A stretch of DNA of 64,000 nt from QVMP01 sp047974325 (lineage in GTDB: Bacteria; Bacteroidota; Bacteroidia; Bacteroidales; Dysgonomonadaceae): the NCBI GenBank assembly GCA_047974325.1, contig JBKECE010000235.1, positions 1 through 64,000 of the forward strand, read 5' to 3'. The first letter of the stretch is position 1, and each line of letters begins with the position of its first letter. Shown piece by piece: positions 54,409 to 61,956 of the stretch. Position numbers and translations under genes: made by a program. The notes under the pieces are model-generated. The model was given only the letters and a program-made list of their open reading frames with translations, was not told the origin of the DNA and ran no database searches.

Positions 54409-55947
54409 ATGGTACAGGAAGATGTTTTCAAGAAAATAGTATCTCATTGCAAAGAATACGGATTTGTGTTTCCGTCAAGTGAAATATATGACGGGTTGGG
54501 AGCTGTTTACGATTATGGGCAAATGGGTGTTGAACTGAAAAACAACATCAAGAAATATTGGTGGGACAGTATGGTGTTGCTCAACGAGAATGTTGTAGGC
54601 ATAGACTCTGCTATCTTTATGCACCCAACCATTTGGAAAGCATCCGGGCATGTCGAGGCCTTTACTGATCCGTAGATTGATCATACAGATAGTAAAAAAC
54701 GCTATAGGGCTGACGTTCTGATAGAGGATTATCTTGCCAAGATAGATGATAAGGTGAACAAGGAAGTGGAAAAAGCAGCAAAGAAATTCGGAGACAGTTT
54801 TGACGAAGCAATGTTTCGCCAGACCAATCCCCGTGTTCTGGAGCATCAGACAAAACGCGATCAAGTTCATACCAGATTTGCAAAAGCATTGAATGATAGC
54901 AATCTTGAAGAACTCCGTAACATTATAATCGATTGTGAAATTGTTTGCCCGATAAGCGGAACCCGCAATTGGACAGAGGTTCGTCAATTCAATCTGATGT
55001 TTGCGACGGAAATGGGTTCGACATCTGATGGTGCTATGAAAGTATATCTGCGTCCTGAAACCGCTCAAGGTATTTTTGTGAATTTTCTGAATGTGCAGAA
55101 AACAGGACGTATGAAAATTCCTTTCGGCATTGCCCAGATTGGTAAGGCTTTTCGTAACGAAATTGTTGCTCGTCAGTTTATTTTCCGTATGCGAGAATTT
55201 GAACAGATGGAGATGCAGTTTTTTGTGCGTCCGGGAGAAGAGTTGGATTGGTTTGCCAAATGGAAAGCTACTCGTATGATGTGGCACAAGAATCTTGGTT
55301 TCGGAGACAAAAAATATCGTTTTCACGATCATGATAAGTTGGCGCATTATGCCAATGCTGCAACAGATATTGAATTTGAGATGCCTTTTGGATTCAAAGA
55401 AGTGGAAGGCATACATTCCCGTACAGATTTTGACCTGAGCAGCCACGAAAAATATTCGGGAAAGAAAATGCAATATTTTGATCCGGAATTGAATAAATCT
55501 TACACGCCATATGTTATAGAAACATCTATTGGAGTGGACAGGATGTTCTTATCCATTTTGTCCGCATCATATTCAGAAGAAGATCTGGAAAATGGTGAGT
55601 CCCGTGTTGTTCTCAAGCTGCCTGCACCATTGGCTCCAATCAAACTGGGATTATTACCTTTGGTGAAAAAAGACGGATTGCCCGAAAAAGCCCGTGAAAT
55701 TATGGACAATCTTAAATTTGATTTCAAATGTCAATATGATGAGAAAGACAGCATCGGCAAACGTTATCGCCGTCAGGATGCGATAGGCACACCCTATTGT
55801 GTTACGGTCGATCATCAGACTTTGGAAGATAATACGGTGACAATACGTTACCGTGATACGATGGAACAAAGCCGTGTAGCAATAGATCAGCTGGCAGGTA
55901 TCATTGGAGACAAAGTGAGCATGAAAGGACTATTGAAAAGTTTATAA
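54409..55947 (+). pseudogene. glyS: Glycyl-tRNA synthetase interrupted by an in-frame TAG at codon 89
   Basis: The reading frame from 54409 to 55947 encodes a full-length alpha2-type class II glycyl-tRNA synthetase (512 codons). It carries family motifs throughout: IYDGLGAVYDYGQMGVELK, HVEAFTDP, SKKRYRADVLIEDYLAKID, LMFATEMG, YLRPETAQGIFVNF, GKAFRNEI, QMEMQFFVRPGEE and ETSIGVDRMFL. Codon 89 (54673-54675) is TAG in ...AFTDP-stop-IDHTDSKKRYR, where homologues usually have Leu or Met; a T-to-A change in TTG would explain it. There is no frameshift, and both sides stay in one frame. Translation from the next ATG (54754) would lack the first 115 residues, including part of the active-site fold. 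Because this enzyme is essential, sequencing error, readthrough or a second copy must be considered. Confidence 0.85.
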
Positions 55948-55971
55948 TATCAACAACATTCTCTGAATGAG

Positions 55972-56016
55972 TGAATAAAGCAGGTGAAAATCTTAATTTT
56001 TATCTGCTTTATTTTG
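55972..56016 (+). terminator. Terminator after glyS
   Basis: AATAAAGCAG and TGAAAAT pair with ATTTTTA and CTGCTTTATT, giving a long stem with one small mismatch and the loop CTTA, followed by TTTTG. It lies about 30 bp past the glyS stop. Confidence 0.75.
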
Positions 56017-56098
56017 TTTTTAGCCAAAAGTATCTTTATTTTGTAAGTCGCGTCGTTGAAAAGCTGTTTCTCTTATTTTATCTTAGTATCTTATTGTT

Positions 56099-56719
56099 AT
56101 GAATCCTTCCAAAAAGAAAATACTTGAAAAATCTTTTGCTCTGTTTTTGACGAGAAGTTATGATTCCGTATCGATGCGTGAAATACAGGATGCAACCCGG
56201 ATTTCGCGGGGTGCGATATATCATCATTTCAAGAGTAAGGAAGAGATTTATGAACAAGCAGTCATAGAATATCTGCTGCCGATATTCTCCAGCTACACAA
56301 TGATTCCCGAAGCAGAACGGAAGACACTTCAGGACACCATTTATGCTTCAGATAAATACCGGCAAAACCATATCAATTCACTCAAAGAAATTACAACTTC
56401 AAGTCTGAAACTTTCGGACTATAACTTTCTTAAATTCACATTTCAGGCAACGGAACATTCCAAAACTTTCAAAGAACAGGCATCCCTGATGTATGAAAAA
56501 GAATTTAATGGATGGAGAAATATTATTCAAACGGCAATGCGTACAGGAGAAATAAGACCTGACATAGATATTGAATTTGTGACACAGCAGTTTGTTATCT
56601 CTCCTTATGGATTGGGACTTTCCACAGCCTTTAACACTTTTGTACACACAAATGTGAACGATACCAGAACAATTTACCTGAAATTATACGGCTTGCTTAA
56701 GAAAACAGGTTATTTGTAA
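56099..56719 (+). CDS. TetR/AcrR-family transcriptional regulator
   Basis: 206 residues. The N-terminal ~55 residues hold the TetR helix-turn-helix: KKILEKSFALFLTRSYDSVSMREIQDATRISRGAIYHHFKSKEEIYEQAV. The remaining helical domain would bind an unknown ligand and mediate dimerisation. There is no adjacent efflux pump or enzyme that would reveal the target; it stands alone between glyS and an FKBP lipoprotein gene, each with its own signals. Confidence 0.88.
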   Translation: MNPSKKKILEKSFALFLTRSYDSVSMREIQDATRISRGAIYHHFKSKEEIYEQAVIEYLLPIFSSYTMIPEAERKTLQDTIYASDKYRQNHINSLKEITTSSLKLSDYNFLKFTFQATEHSKTFKEQASLMYEKEFNGWRNIIQTAMRTGEIRPDIDIEFVTQQFVISPYGLGLSTAFNTFVHTNVNDTRTIYLKLYGLLKKTGYL

Positions 56720-56812
56720 CAAGCCGGACTTTTTTGTATCAAACTACACATATATTATTCATTCCGCAAATGATATTCACATTTTTTATAAAGCGATTCT
56801 AATTAAAAAGCT

Positions 56813-56820
56813 TATTTTTG
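56813..56820 (+). promoter_or_regulatory. -7 promoter element for the FKBP lipoprotein
   Basis: TATTTTTG matches TAnnTTTG, 42 bp before the ATG at 56863. No good -33 element is seen. Confidence 0.4.
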
Positions 56821-56862
56821 CCACAATATTAAAACAATACAGAAGATTTTTACGATTAAAGG

Positions 56863-57486
56863 ATGAAAGGCAAAGCGTATATTTATCTATTCCTGTTTAT
56901 CACATTGGCCGTTGGCATGACATCGTGCTTTGATGATAATGCAACCACTATAGACACAGAATGGAAATTGTTGAATGAGCAAGCTTTTAACGATTTGCCT
57001 ACAACAACATCTACTCCGGCTGGAGAATACCGAGTATTGAGTTCCCAGTCAAATAACGGATACGTAAAATGGAAACCAGACTCCGTGATCACCAAATCGG
57101 ATGTTGATCCTATCCCGGCAGTCACATCTACTCAAAAACCTTTATTCACTGATACAGTTGTGGTTCGCTACGAAGGTTGGTATTTTGATAAAGATGGAAC
57201 GAAAATCATTTTTGAATCGACAGAAAATCCATATTATGGAAGTACTACCAATCCAAACAAGATGAGCAAGACGTTCACCATAAATAATGCAAGTTATGTA
57301 TGCGATGGTTGGGTAACACTGCTCACAAACATGACTGTGGGCGAAGAACGTGAGGTGTGGATTCCTTGGACACTTGGCTATGGTAGCAGTTCGTATACCA
57401 GTTCAGTAACCAGTCTGACCATTCCTGCTTATACGACTCTTCGTTACCGGATCAAACTTCTGGAAATAAAAAGTATGGCAGGATAA
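56863..57486 (+). CDS. FKBP-type peptidyl-prolyl isomerase-like lipoprotein
   Basis: 207 residues with a lipoprotein signal peptide ending GMTSC (Cys22). The C-terminal ~110 residues have FKBP features: DTVVVRYEGWYFDKDGTKIIFEST, WVTLLTNMTVGEEREVWIPWTLGYGSS, and IPAYTTLRYRIKLLEI. The usual PPIase VIP-GW motif is reduced to CDGW, so full isomerase activity is uncertain. It is probably a periplasmic or outer-membrane folding factor, as in other Bacteroidales FKBP lipoproteins. It ends in a shared terminator with the convergent ATPase gene. Confidence 0.8.
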   Translation: MKGKAYIYLFLFITLAVGMTSCFDDNATTIDTEWKLLNEQAFNDLPTTTSTPAGEYRVLSSQSNNGYVKWKPDSVITKSDVDPIPAVTSTQKPLFTDTVVVRYEGWYFDKDGTKIIFESTENPYYGSTTNPNKMSKTFTINNASYVCDGWVTLLTNMTVGEEREVWIPWTLGYGSSSYTSSVTSLTIPAYTTLRYRIKLLEIKSMAG

Positions 57487-57515
57487 TAGAGATTGCCGAC
57501 TTTTTTGAAAATATA

Positions 57516-57554
57516 AAACGCTATCAGGATTTCCCGATAGCGTTCATTTTTTTT
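57516..57554. terminator. Bidirectional terminator between FKBP and metal ATPase genes
   Basis: AACGCTATC pairs exactly with GATAGCGTT around the loop AGGATTTCCC, with a T-run on the plus side and a matching A-run before it on the other. It lies between convergent genes. Confidence 0.8.
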
Positions 57555-57569
57555 CTTGGATTTGAAATT

Positions 57570-59525
57570 CTAGAATTTCTTATTTAGTATTCTCACAGCA
57601 TTTAATATGGCGAGCAATGCTACACCAACATCGGCAAACACGGCTTCCCACATTGTAGCTATTCCCATAGCACCCAGTAACAGAACCAGCAGTTTGATCG
57701 AAAATGCCAGAATTATATTTTGAATCACGATTTGCCTTGTGGCCTTAGATATTTTTATGGCAACGGCTATTCTTGATGGCTGATCGGTCTGAATTATGAC
57801 ATCGGCAATTTCTATGGCAGCATCGCTGCCCATTCCTCCCATGGCAATGCCGACATCGCTCAACGCAAGCGAGGGTGCATCATTGATGCCGTCACCCACA
57901 AATGCGACAACATTATTTTTGTCGGCTTTCAGCTTTTCAATATATTCCACTTTGTCTTCAGGCAGTAAATTACCGGAAACATCATCAATCCCGAGTTCTC
58001 CTGCAATTTTGTCGGCAATCGATTGTTTGTCTCCACTGAGCATCACTATTTTCTTTATACCTTGTGAATGTAGTTCTTCGATGGCTATTTTAGCATCATC
58101 TTTTATTTCATCTGCAATGGTGATGTATCCGCTATATACATTGTCGATGGCTACTACGACAATCGTTTCCACAATGGAATCTATCTTCTTATCATAGACC
58201 ACACCTTGCTTTTGCATCAGTTTAGTATTACCTGCCAAAACTCGTTTTCCGTCAATCGTGCCGCAAAGCCCATGTCCGGAAATTTCTTCCACATTTGATG
58301 CCGGATAGGCAATATGAGATCCTTTGCTGTATTCTGTTATTGCTTTTGCTATCGGATGAGTCGAGTTGCTTTCCAGAGCAGCTACGGTGTTTATAAATAC
58401 CTGTTTATCCATATTGGGTGAAGATATTTCCTGCACCTGAAAAACACCTTGTGTGAGAGTCCCTGTTTTATCCATGACCACCGTATTTACTTTTGTCATT
58501 ATCTCCAGATAATTGGCTCCTTTGAATAATATTCCGTATCGTGATGCAGCACCAATACCACCAAAATAACCGAGAGGAATAGAAATGACCAATGCGCATG
58601 GACAGGATATTACCAGAAAGACCAATGCTCTGTAGAGCCATATTTTGAAAACATAGTCGGAAACAAAAAGCAAAGGAAGAACAGTTATTGCTAATGCTAG
58701 GAGAAATACAATAGGTGTATATATTTTGGCAAATTTGCGGATCAATAGCTCTGTTTTTGCTTTACGTGTGGATGCGTTCTGAACCAGATCCAATATTTTT
58801 GCCAGAGAACTGTCAGAATACAGTTTTTCTACTTTTATTTCAATCACGTTATCCAGATTCAGCATCCCGGCCAGAACAGGTTCATCTTGTTTTATGCTTT
58901 TAGGCTTGCTTTCACCCGTCAGAGCCGATGTGTTAAAACTGCTTTTTGCCGACAGTAAAACACCATCCAAAGGAACTTTTTCGCCGGCTTTTACCTGTAT
59001 CGTTTCACCAATTTCCACGCTCTCTGGCGCTACGTTCTGATATGTTCCATTTCTAAGCACAGAAGCAGAGTCTGGTCGGATATCCAGAAGTGCTTTTATG
59101 TTGTTCTTTGCCTTATTGACGGCCGAATCCTGAAATAATTCTCCCACGGCATAAAAAAGCATCACAGCTACACCTTCGGGATATTCGCCTATGGCAAAAG
59201 CTCCGAGTGTTGCAATACCCATTAATGAAAACTCATTGAAGAAGTCTTTTTGTAGCATCAATTCAAAAGCATCTTTCAAAACCGGAAAACCGACTGGGAT
59301 GTATGCAATGATGTACCATGCCAGACGCACATAGCCTGTAAAGAAACTGTTGCTGATGAAATAATCGAAAGAGAGTCCTATGAGTAATAATACAAAACTG
59401 AGCACTGCGGGAATGTAGACCTTTTTGGAGGAGTTTAGTTCATTATCGTGCTCTGTTTTCTGTTCGTGGTTGCTACAACTACAGTGTGCGCAACAGCCTG
59501 CTGTATGTTCATTAGAATGTGCCAT
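57570..59525 (-). CDS. P1B-type heavy-metal-exporting ATPase (Zn/Cd/Pb type)
   Basis: 651 residues, inner membrane. The first ~30 residues form a short Cys/His-rich tail (GCCAHCSCSNHEQKTEH) in place of a folded HMA domain. Core motifs: TGES in the actuator domain, the membrane metal site SCPCALVIS (near 307), the phosphorylation site DKTGTLTQG (Asp about 350), the HP motif in NSTHPIAKA, and GDGINDAPSLALSDVGIAMG. A lysine and aspartate in the last helices (SIKLLVLLLG, FADVGVALLAILNA) fit the Zn/Cd/Pb subgroup. It exports toxic divalent metal using ATP. It lies directly downstream of a Fur-family regulator, with a perfect palindrome in between. Confidence 0.92.
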   Translation of the reverse strand: MAHSNEHTAGCCAHCSCSNHEQKTEHDNELNSSKKVYIPAVLSFVLLLIGLSFDYFISNSFFTGYVRLAWYIIAYIPVGFPVLKDAFELMLQKDFFNEFSLMGIATLGAFAIGEYPEGVAVMLFYAVGELFQDSAVNKAKNNIKALLDIRPDSASVLRNGTYQNVAPESVEIGETIQVKAGEKVPLDGVLLSAKSSFNTSALTGESKPKSIKQDEPVLAGMLNLDNVIEIKVEKLYSDSSLAKILDLVQNASTRKAKTELLIRKFAKIYTPIVFLLALAITVLPLLFVSDYVFKIWLYRALVFLVISCPCALVISIPLGYFGGIGAASRYGILFKGANYLEIMTKVNTVVMDKTGTLTQGVFQVQEISSPNMDKQVFINTVAALESNSTHPIAKAITEYSKGSHIAYPASNVEEISGHGLCGTIDGKRVLAGNTKLMQKQGVVYDKKIDSIVETIVVVAIDNVYSGYITIADEIKDDAKIAIEELHSQGIKKIVMLSGDKQSIADKIAGELGIDDVSGNLLPEDKVEYIEKLKADKNNVVAFVGDGINDAPSLALSDVGIAMGGMGSDAAIEIADVIIQTDQPSRIAVAIKISKATRQIVIQNIILAFSIKLLVLLLGAMGIATMWEAVFADVGVALLAILNAVRILNKKF

Positions 59526-59568
59526 TACTATATAATATTTGTTGTTTTATTATTTAACTAATTAATGG

Positions 59569-59576
59569 CAAAGGTA
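59569..59576 (-). promoter_or_regulatory. -7 promoter element of the metal ATPase gene
   Basis: Minus-strand TACCTTTG matches TAnnTTTG, 43 bp before the ATG at 59525. The palindrome at 59589-59603 starts 12 bp upstream, over the expected -33 area. Confidence 0.55.
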
Positions 59577-59588
59577 TAATATATTTGA

Positions 59589-59603
59589 TGCAACTAAGTT
59601 GCA
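59589..59603. promoter_or_regulatory. Perfect 7-1-7 palindrome, candidate Fur-family operator
   Basis: TGCAACTAAGTTGCA: two 7-bp arms with a single central base. It overlaps the last codons of the Fur-family gene and the -33 region of the ATPase promoter, where a repressor would block polymerase. A 7-1-7 dyad is a known geometry of Fur-family boxes. Confidence 0.65.
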
Positions 59604-60016
59604 AATTTTGAACATTGGTCGCAAAGCCCTTTCAATACGAAATTGATACTTTCGAGTTCAAAATTTGGAGGCAACTGAACTTTGGGTATAGAAATATTCT
59701 CAAGGCAATGTGTTGTTTTGCATCTGTTGCAATAAAAATGAGCATGCAGATCTTTTAGAGAGCAAGAGCAGTCTGGATTGCAAACCGAATATTTAATGGA
59801 GCCGGAGCCGTCATCGATGCTATGAATAAGTAATTTTTCATGAAACAAAGCAATGGTTCTTGACAATGTCGATTTATCAACAGTGTCAAGAACATTTTCC
59901 ATATCGGCCAGACTAAAAGCTTGTGGATAGTCCAGCATTGCTTTAAAAACCAACAGTCTCACTGATGTTGGTTTTATACCTCTTTCTTCGAGTCTTTGTT
60001 CAAATATTGCATTCAT
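59594..60016 (-). CDS. Fur-family metal-dependent regulator
   Basis: 140 residues. The winged-helix half has PTSVRLLVFKAMLDYPQAFSLADMENVLDTVDKSTLSRTIALFHEKLLI, as in Fur/Zur/PerR. The dimerisation half has LHAHFYCNRCKTTHCLE and GLCDQCS, two CxxC pairs for structural zinc, plus an extra CNPDCSC cluster before them. Adjacent placement of a metal exporter suggests it represses the ATPase and responds to zinc or a similar metal rather than iron. The exact metal cannot be read from sequence. The 68-bp gap to the ATPase gene contains a promoter and a palindrome, so the two may be transcribed both together and separately. Confidence 0.85.
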   Translation of the reverse strand: MNAIFEQRLEERGIKPTSVRLLVFKAMLDYPQAFSLADMENVLDTVDKSTLSRTIALFHEKLLIHSIDDGSGSIKYSVCNPDCSCSLKDLHAHFYCNRCKTTHCLENISIPKVQLPPNFELESINFVLKGLCDQCSKFAT

Positions 60017-60028
60017 GTCATTTAGATA

Positions 60029-60053
60029 AGAATGATTCTAAATAACAAAGTTA
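60029..60053 (-). promoter_or_regulatory. Promoter and short palindrome before the Fur-family gene
   Basis: Minus-strand TAACTTTG (60053-60046) is a -7 element 30 bp before the ATG. AGAATGATTCT (60029-60039), a 5-1-5 palindrome resembling Fur/PerR boxes, lies over the expected transcription start and could serve autoregulation. Confidence 0.45.
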
Positions 60054-60129
60054 CCAATCATATACGATATATAGAAAACAAAAAAACTTTTTTTAATGAA
60101 AATAACCATTTGAAAATTACTATTCACAC

Positions 60130-61752
60130 TTAAAAAATGATTGCACCCATAATCCGGGGGATAAAATAAACGATGAGCCCGGCAATGACTATATATCCCA
60201 GAGCAAAAGGAAGTGCTTTTTTCATAATTTCGCCCTCCTGTCCTTGTTGTCCGCAAGCAGAAGTGGCAACAGCAATGCTCTGTGGAGATATGATCTTGCC
60301 GCCTGTTGCACCTGTTGTGTTGGCTGCAGCCAACCAACTTGGATCAACCCCGATCTGGTGCGCAACTGACGATTGCAATTTTCCGAATAGAATGTTCGAT
60401 GATGTGTCACTCCCTGTGAGGAATGTGCCCAGACATCCTATGGCCGGAGCAAACAGTGGATATAACGATCCGGTGGCTAAGGCTAGTGCTGTGCCCAAAA
60501 CGGTTATCATGCCCGAAAAATCCATCACGGAAGATAAAGCAATGAGGCAACTAACCGTGATGATCGTTTTCTTTTGCAATTTGAACACTTTCCACAATAG
60601 TTTAAACAAATCTCCAATTCGGGCACCTTGTATGAGTCCGCCGATGATAGAACCCACAAATAATAAAACTCCGGCATCGATGAGTGATGCTTTTACTATT
60701 CTTGCTTTTACTAATCCTGATGTGACATCAAAAATATCAAATGATAATTTAGCTGTGAGAATAGGTTCTAAAATATTTTTTATAGGTAAAAGAGGACTGG
60801 TGAGAACCACTAAAAATAATATGATGGCATATACGCTCCATGCGTTGAGAATCTCCCGTGTGGAGCGTTTGGGGAATTTCGATTTGAGTTCCTTGTCTTC
60901 TTTTGTTCTTGTTAGTTTTGCATAAATGATTATGGTAACAATAGATGCCAAACTACCCACAATGGCAGGAGTTTCGGCTCCCATATATATGGCTGCGATG
61001 TATTGAGTTGCCAAAGATACACCACCAACAACCGCACTCATAAGGATATGTTTCGGGATCGATTTCACCCGAGGGTCTGTCATAAATACCAAGACAAAAG
61101 GTATGAGAAACATCAAAGGAGACAATTGTAATACAACATGTGAACTCAAGGTTTGTATGTCGGATATTCCGGCTTGTTCAGACAGCACTTTTACGGGTGT
61201 TCCCACGGCACCGAATGCCGTAGCAACACTGTTGGCAATGAGGCTTGTGACTGCCGAAAACAATGGTGTGAATCCCAAACTTATCAATATTGCTGCAGGA
61301 ATAGCCACCGCTGTGCCAAATCCGGCCATGCCCTCCAATAAACTACCGAATCCCCATGTGAGAAGCAAAACTTGCACACATTTGTCGGATGAGATTGACG
61401 AAAACTGTTCTTTCAGAATCTCCATTTTTCCGGTATGTACCAATACATTGTAGCTGAAAATAGCCATAATGATAATGATCAAGATTGGGAAAATAGCTTT
61501 GAGTACGCCATAAATAACAGCTAGTCCTGTATCGCTCATTTGAAATCCGAAACCAAAAATGGCAATAAGGATTGCCACGAAAAGTGTCAATAAAGCGCTT
61601 TTGTCTCCGGCCATTTTAAGAAAGCCCATCAGGACAATGTGCAAAACGACAGGAATGGCTGCAAAAATGATGTGTAGCCAAGATGTGTCGACTGTTCCTG
61701 CCAATGCAGGAGTTTGCAGTGCGATGATAAATAAGTTGTTCATGTGAAGCAT
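60130..61752 (-). CDS. lctP: L-lactate permease (LctP family)
   Basis: 540 residues with about 12-14 hydrophobic helices. Family features include FGSLLEGMAGFGTAVAIPAAIL, SNSVATAFGAVGTPVKVL-type segment (NSVATAFGAVGTPV), and near the C-terminus GCLGTFLTGSDTSSNILFGKLQ and TGGKIISPQSIAVATSA. It carries lactate (and perhaps glycolate) with protons across the inner membrane. It stands alone, with no lactate dehydrogenase beside it. A link to lactate formed from rhamnose-derived lactaldehyde is possible but only an inference. Confidence 0.92.
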   Translation of the reverse strand: MLHMNNLFIIALQTPALAGTVDTSWLHIIFAAIPVVLHIVLMGFLKMAGDKSALLTLFVAILIAIFGFGFQMSDTGLAVIYGVLKAIFPILIIIIMAIFSYNVLVHTGKMEILKEQFSSISSDKCVQVLLLTWGFGSLLEGMAGFGTAVAIPAAILISLGFTPLFSAVTSLIANSVATAFGAVGTPVKVLSEQAGISDIQTLSSHVVLQLSPLMFLIPFVLVFMTDPRVKSIPKHILMSAVVGGVSLATQYIAAIYMGAETPAIVGSLASIVTIIIYAKLTRTKEDKELKSKFPKRSTREILNAWSVYAIILFLVVLTSPLLPIKNILEPILTAKLSFDIFDVTSGLVKARIVKASLIDAGVLLFVGSIIGGLIQGARIGDLFKLLWKVFKLQKKTIITVSCLIALSSVMDFSGMITVLGTALALATGSLYPLFAPAIGCLGTFLTGSDTSSNILFGKLQSSVAHQIGVDPSWLAAANTTGATGGKIISPQSIAVATSACGQQGQEGEIMKKALPFALGYIVIAGLIVYFIPRIMGAIIF

Positions 61753-61929
61753 TTTATAAATTACAATCCCTTTTCATTAAAATCAATGTTGCAAAGTATA
61801 AATTTTTTGTGATAAAATCATGCCATCCTTCTATGTTAGATTGCATTAAATATTGTTTTATTACAAGTTTTCTTTTTTCTATTTTTTCATATAGATTCCG
61901 GCTAAGATTCAAAAACATATAATTTTCTT

Positions 61930-61937
61930 TATCTTTG
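61930..61937 (+). promoter_or_regulatory. -7 promoter element for the TonB-dependent receptor
   Basis: TATCTTTG is a perfect -7 element. It lies only 4 bp before the first in-frame ATG (61942), so the transcript should begin at or after that codon. Confidence 0.5.
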
Positions 61938-61956
61938 GCATATGTTACACCGTTTT

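Noticed and set aside
54673..54675. TAG in glyS as pyrrolysine or a reassigned stop codon
   Set aside because: Other genes in the window end normally at TAG, and no pyrrolysine genes or recoding element are visible.
54475..55473. Long minus-strand open frame (332 codons) opposite glyS
   Set aside because: It lies antisense to clear glyS motifs, its translation resembles no family, and it has no promoter or ribosome-binding support.
60173..60925. Plus-strand open frame of 250 codons inside lctP
   Set aside because: It is antisense to conserved LctP transmembrane motifs, and its composition reflects the membrane protein on the other strand.
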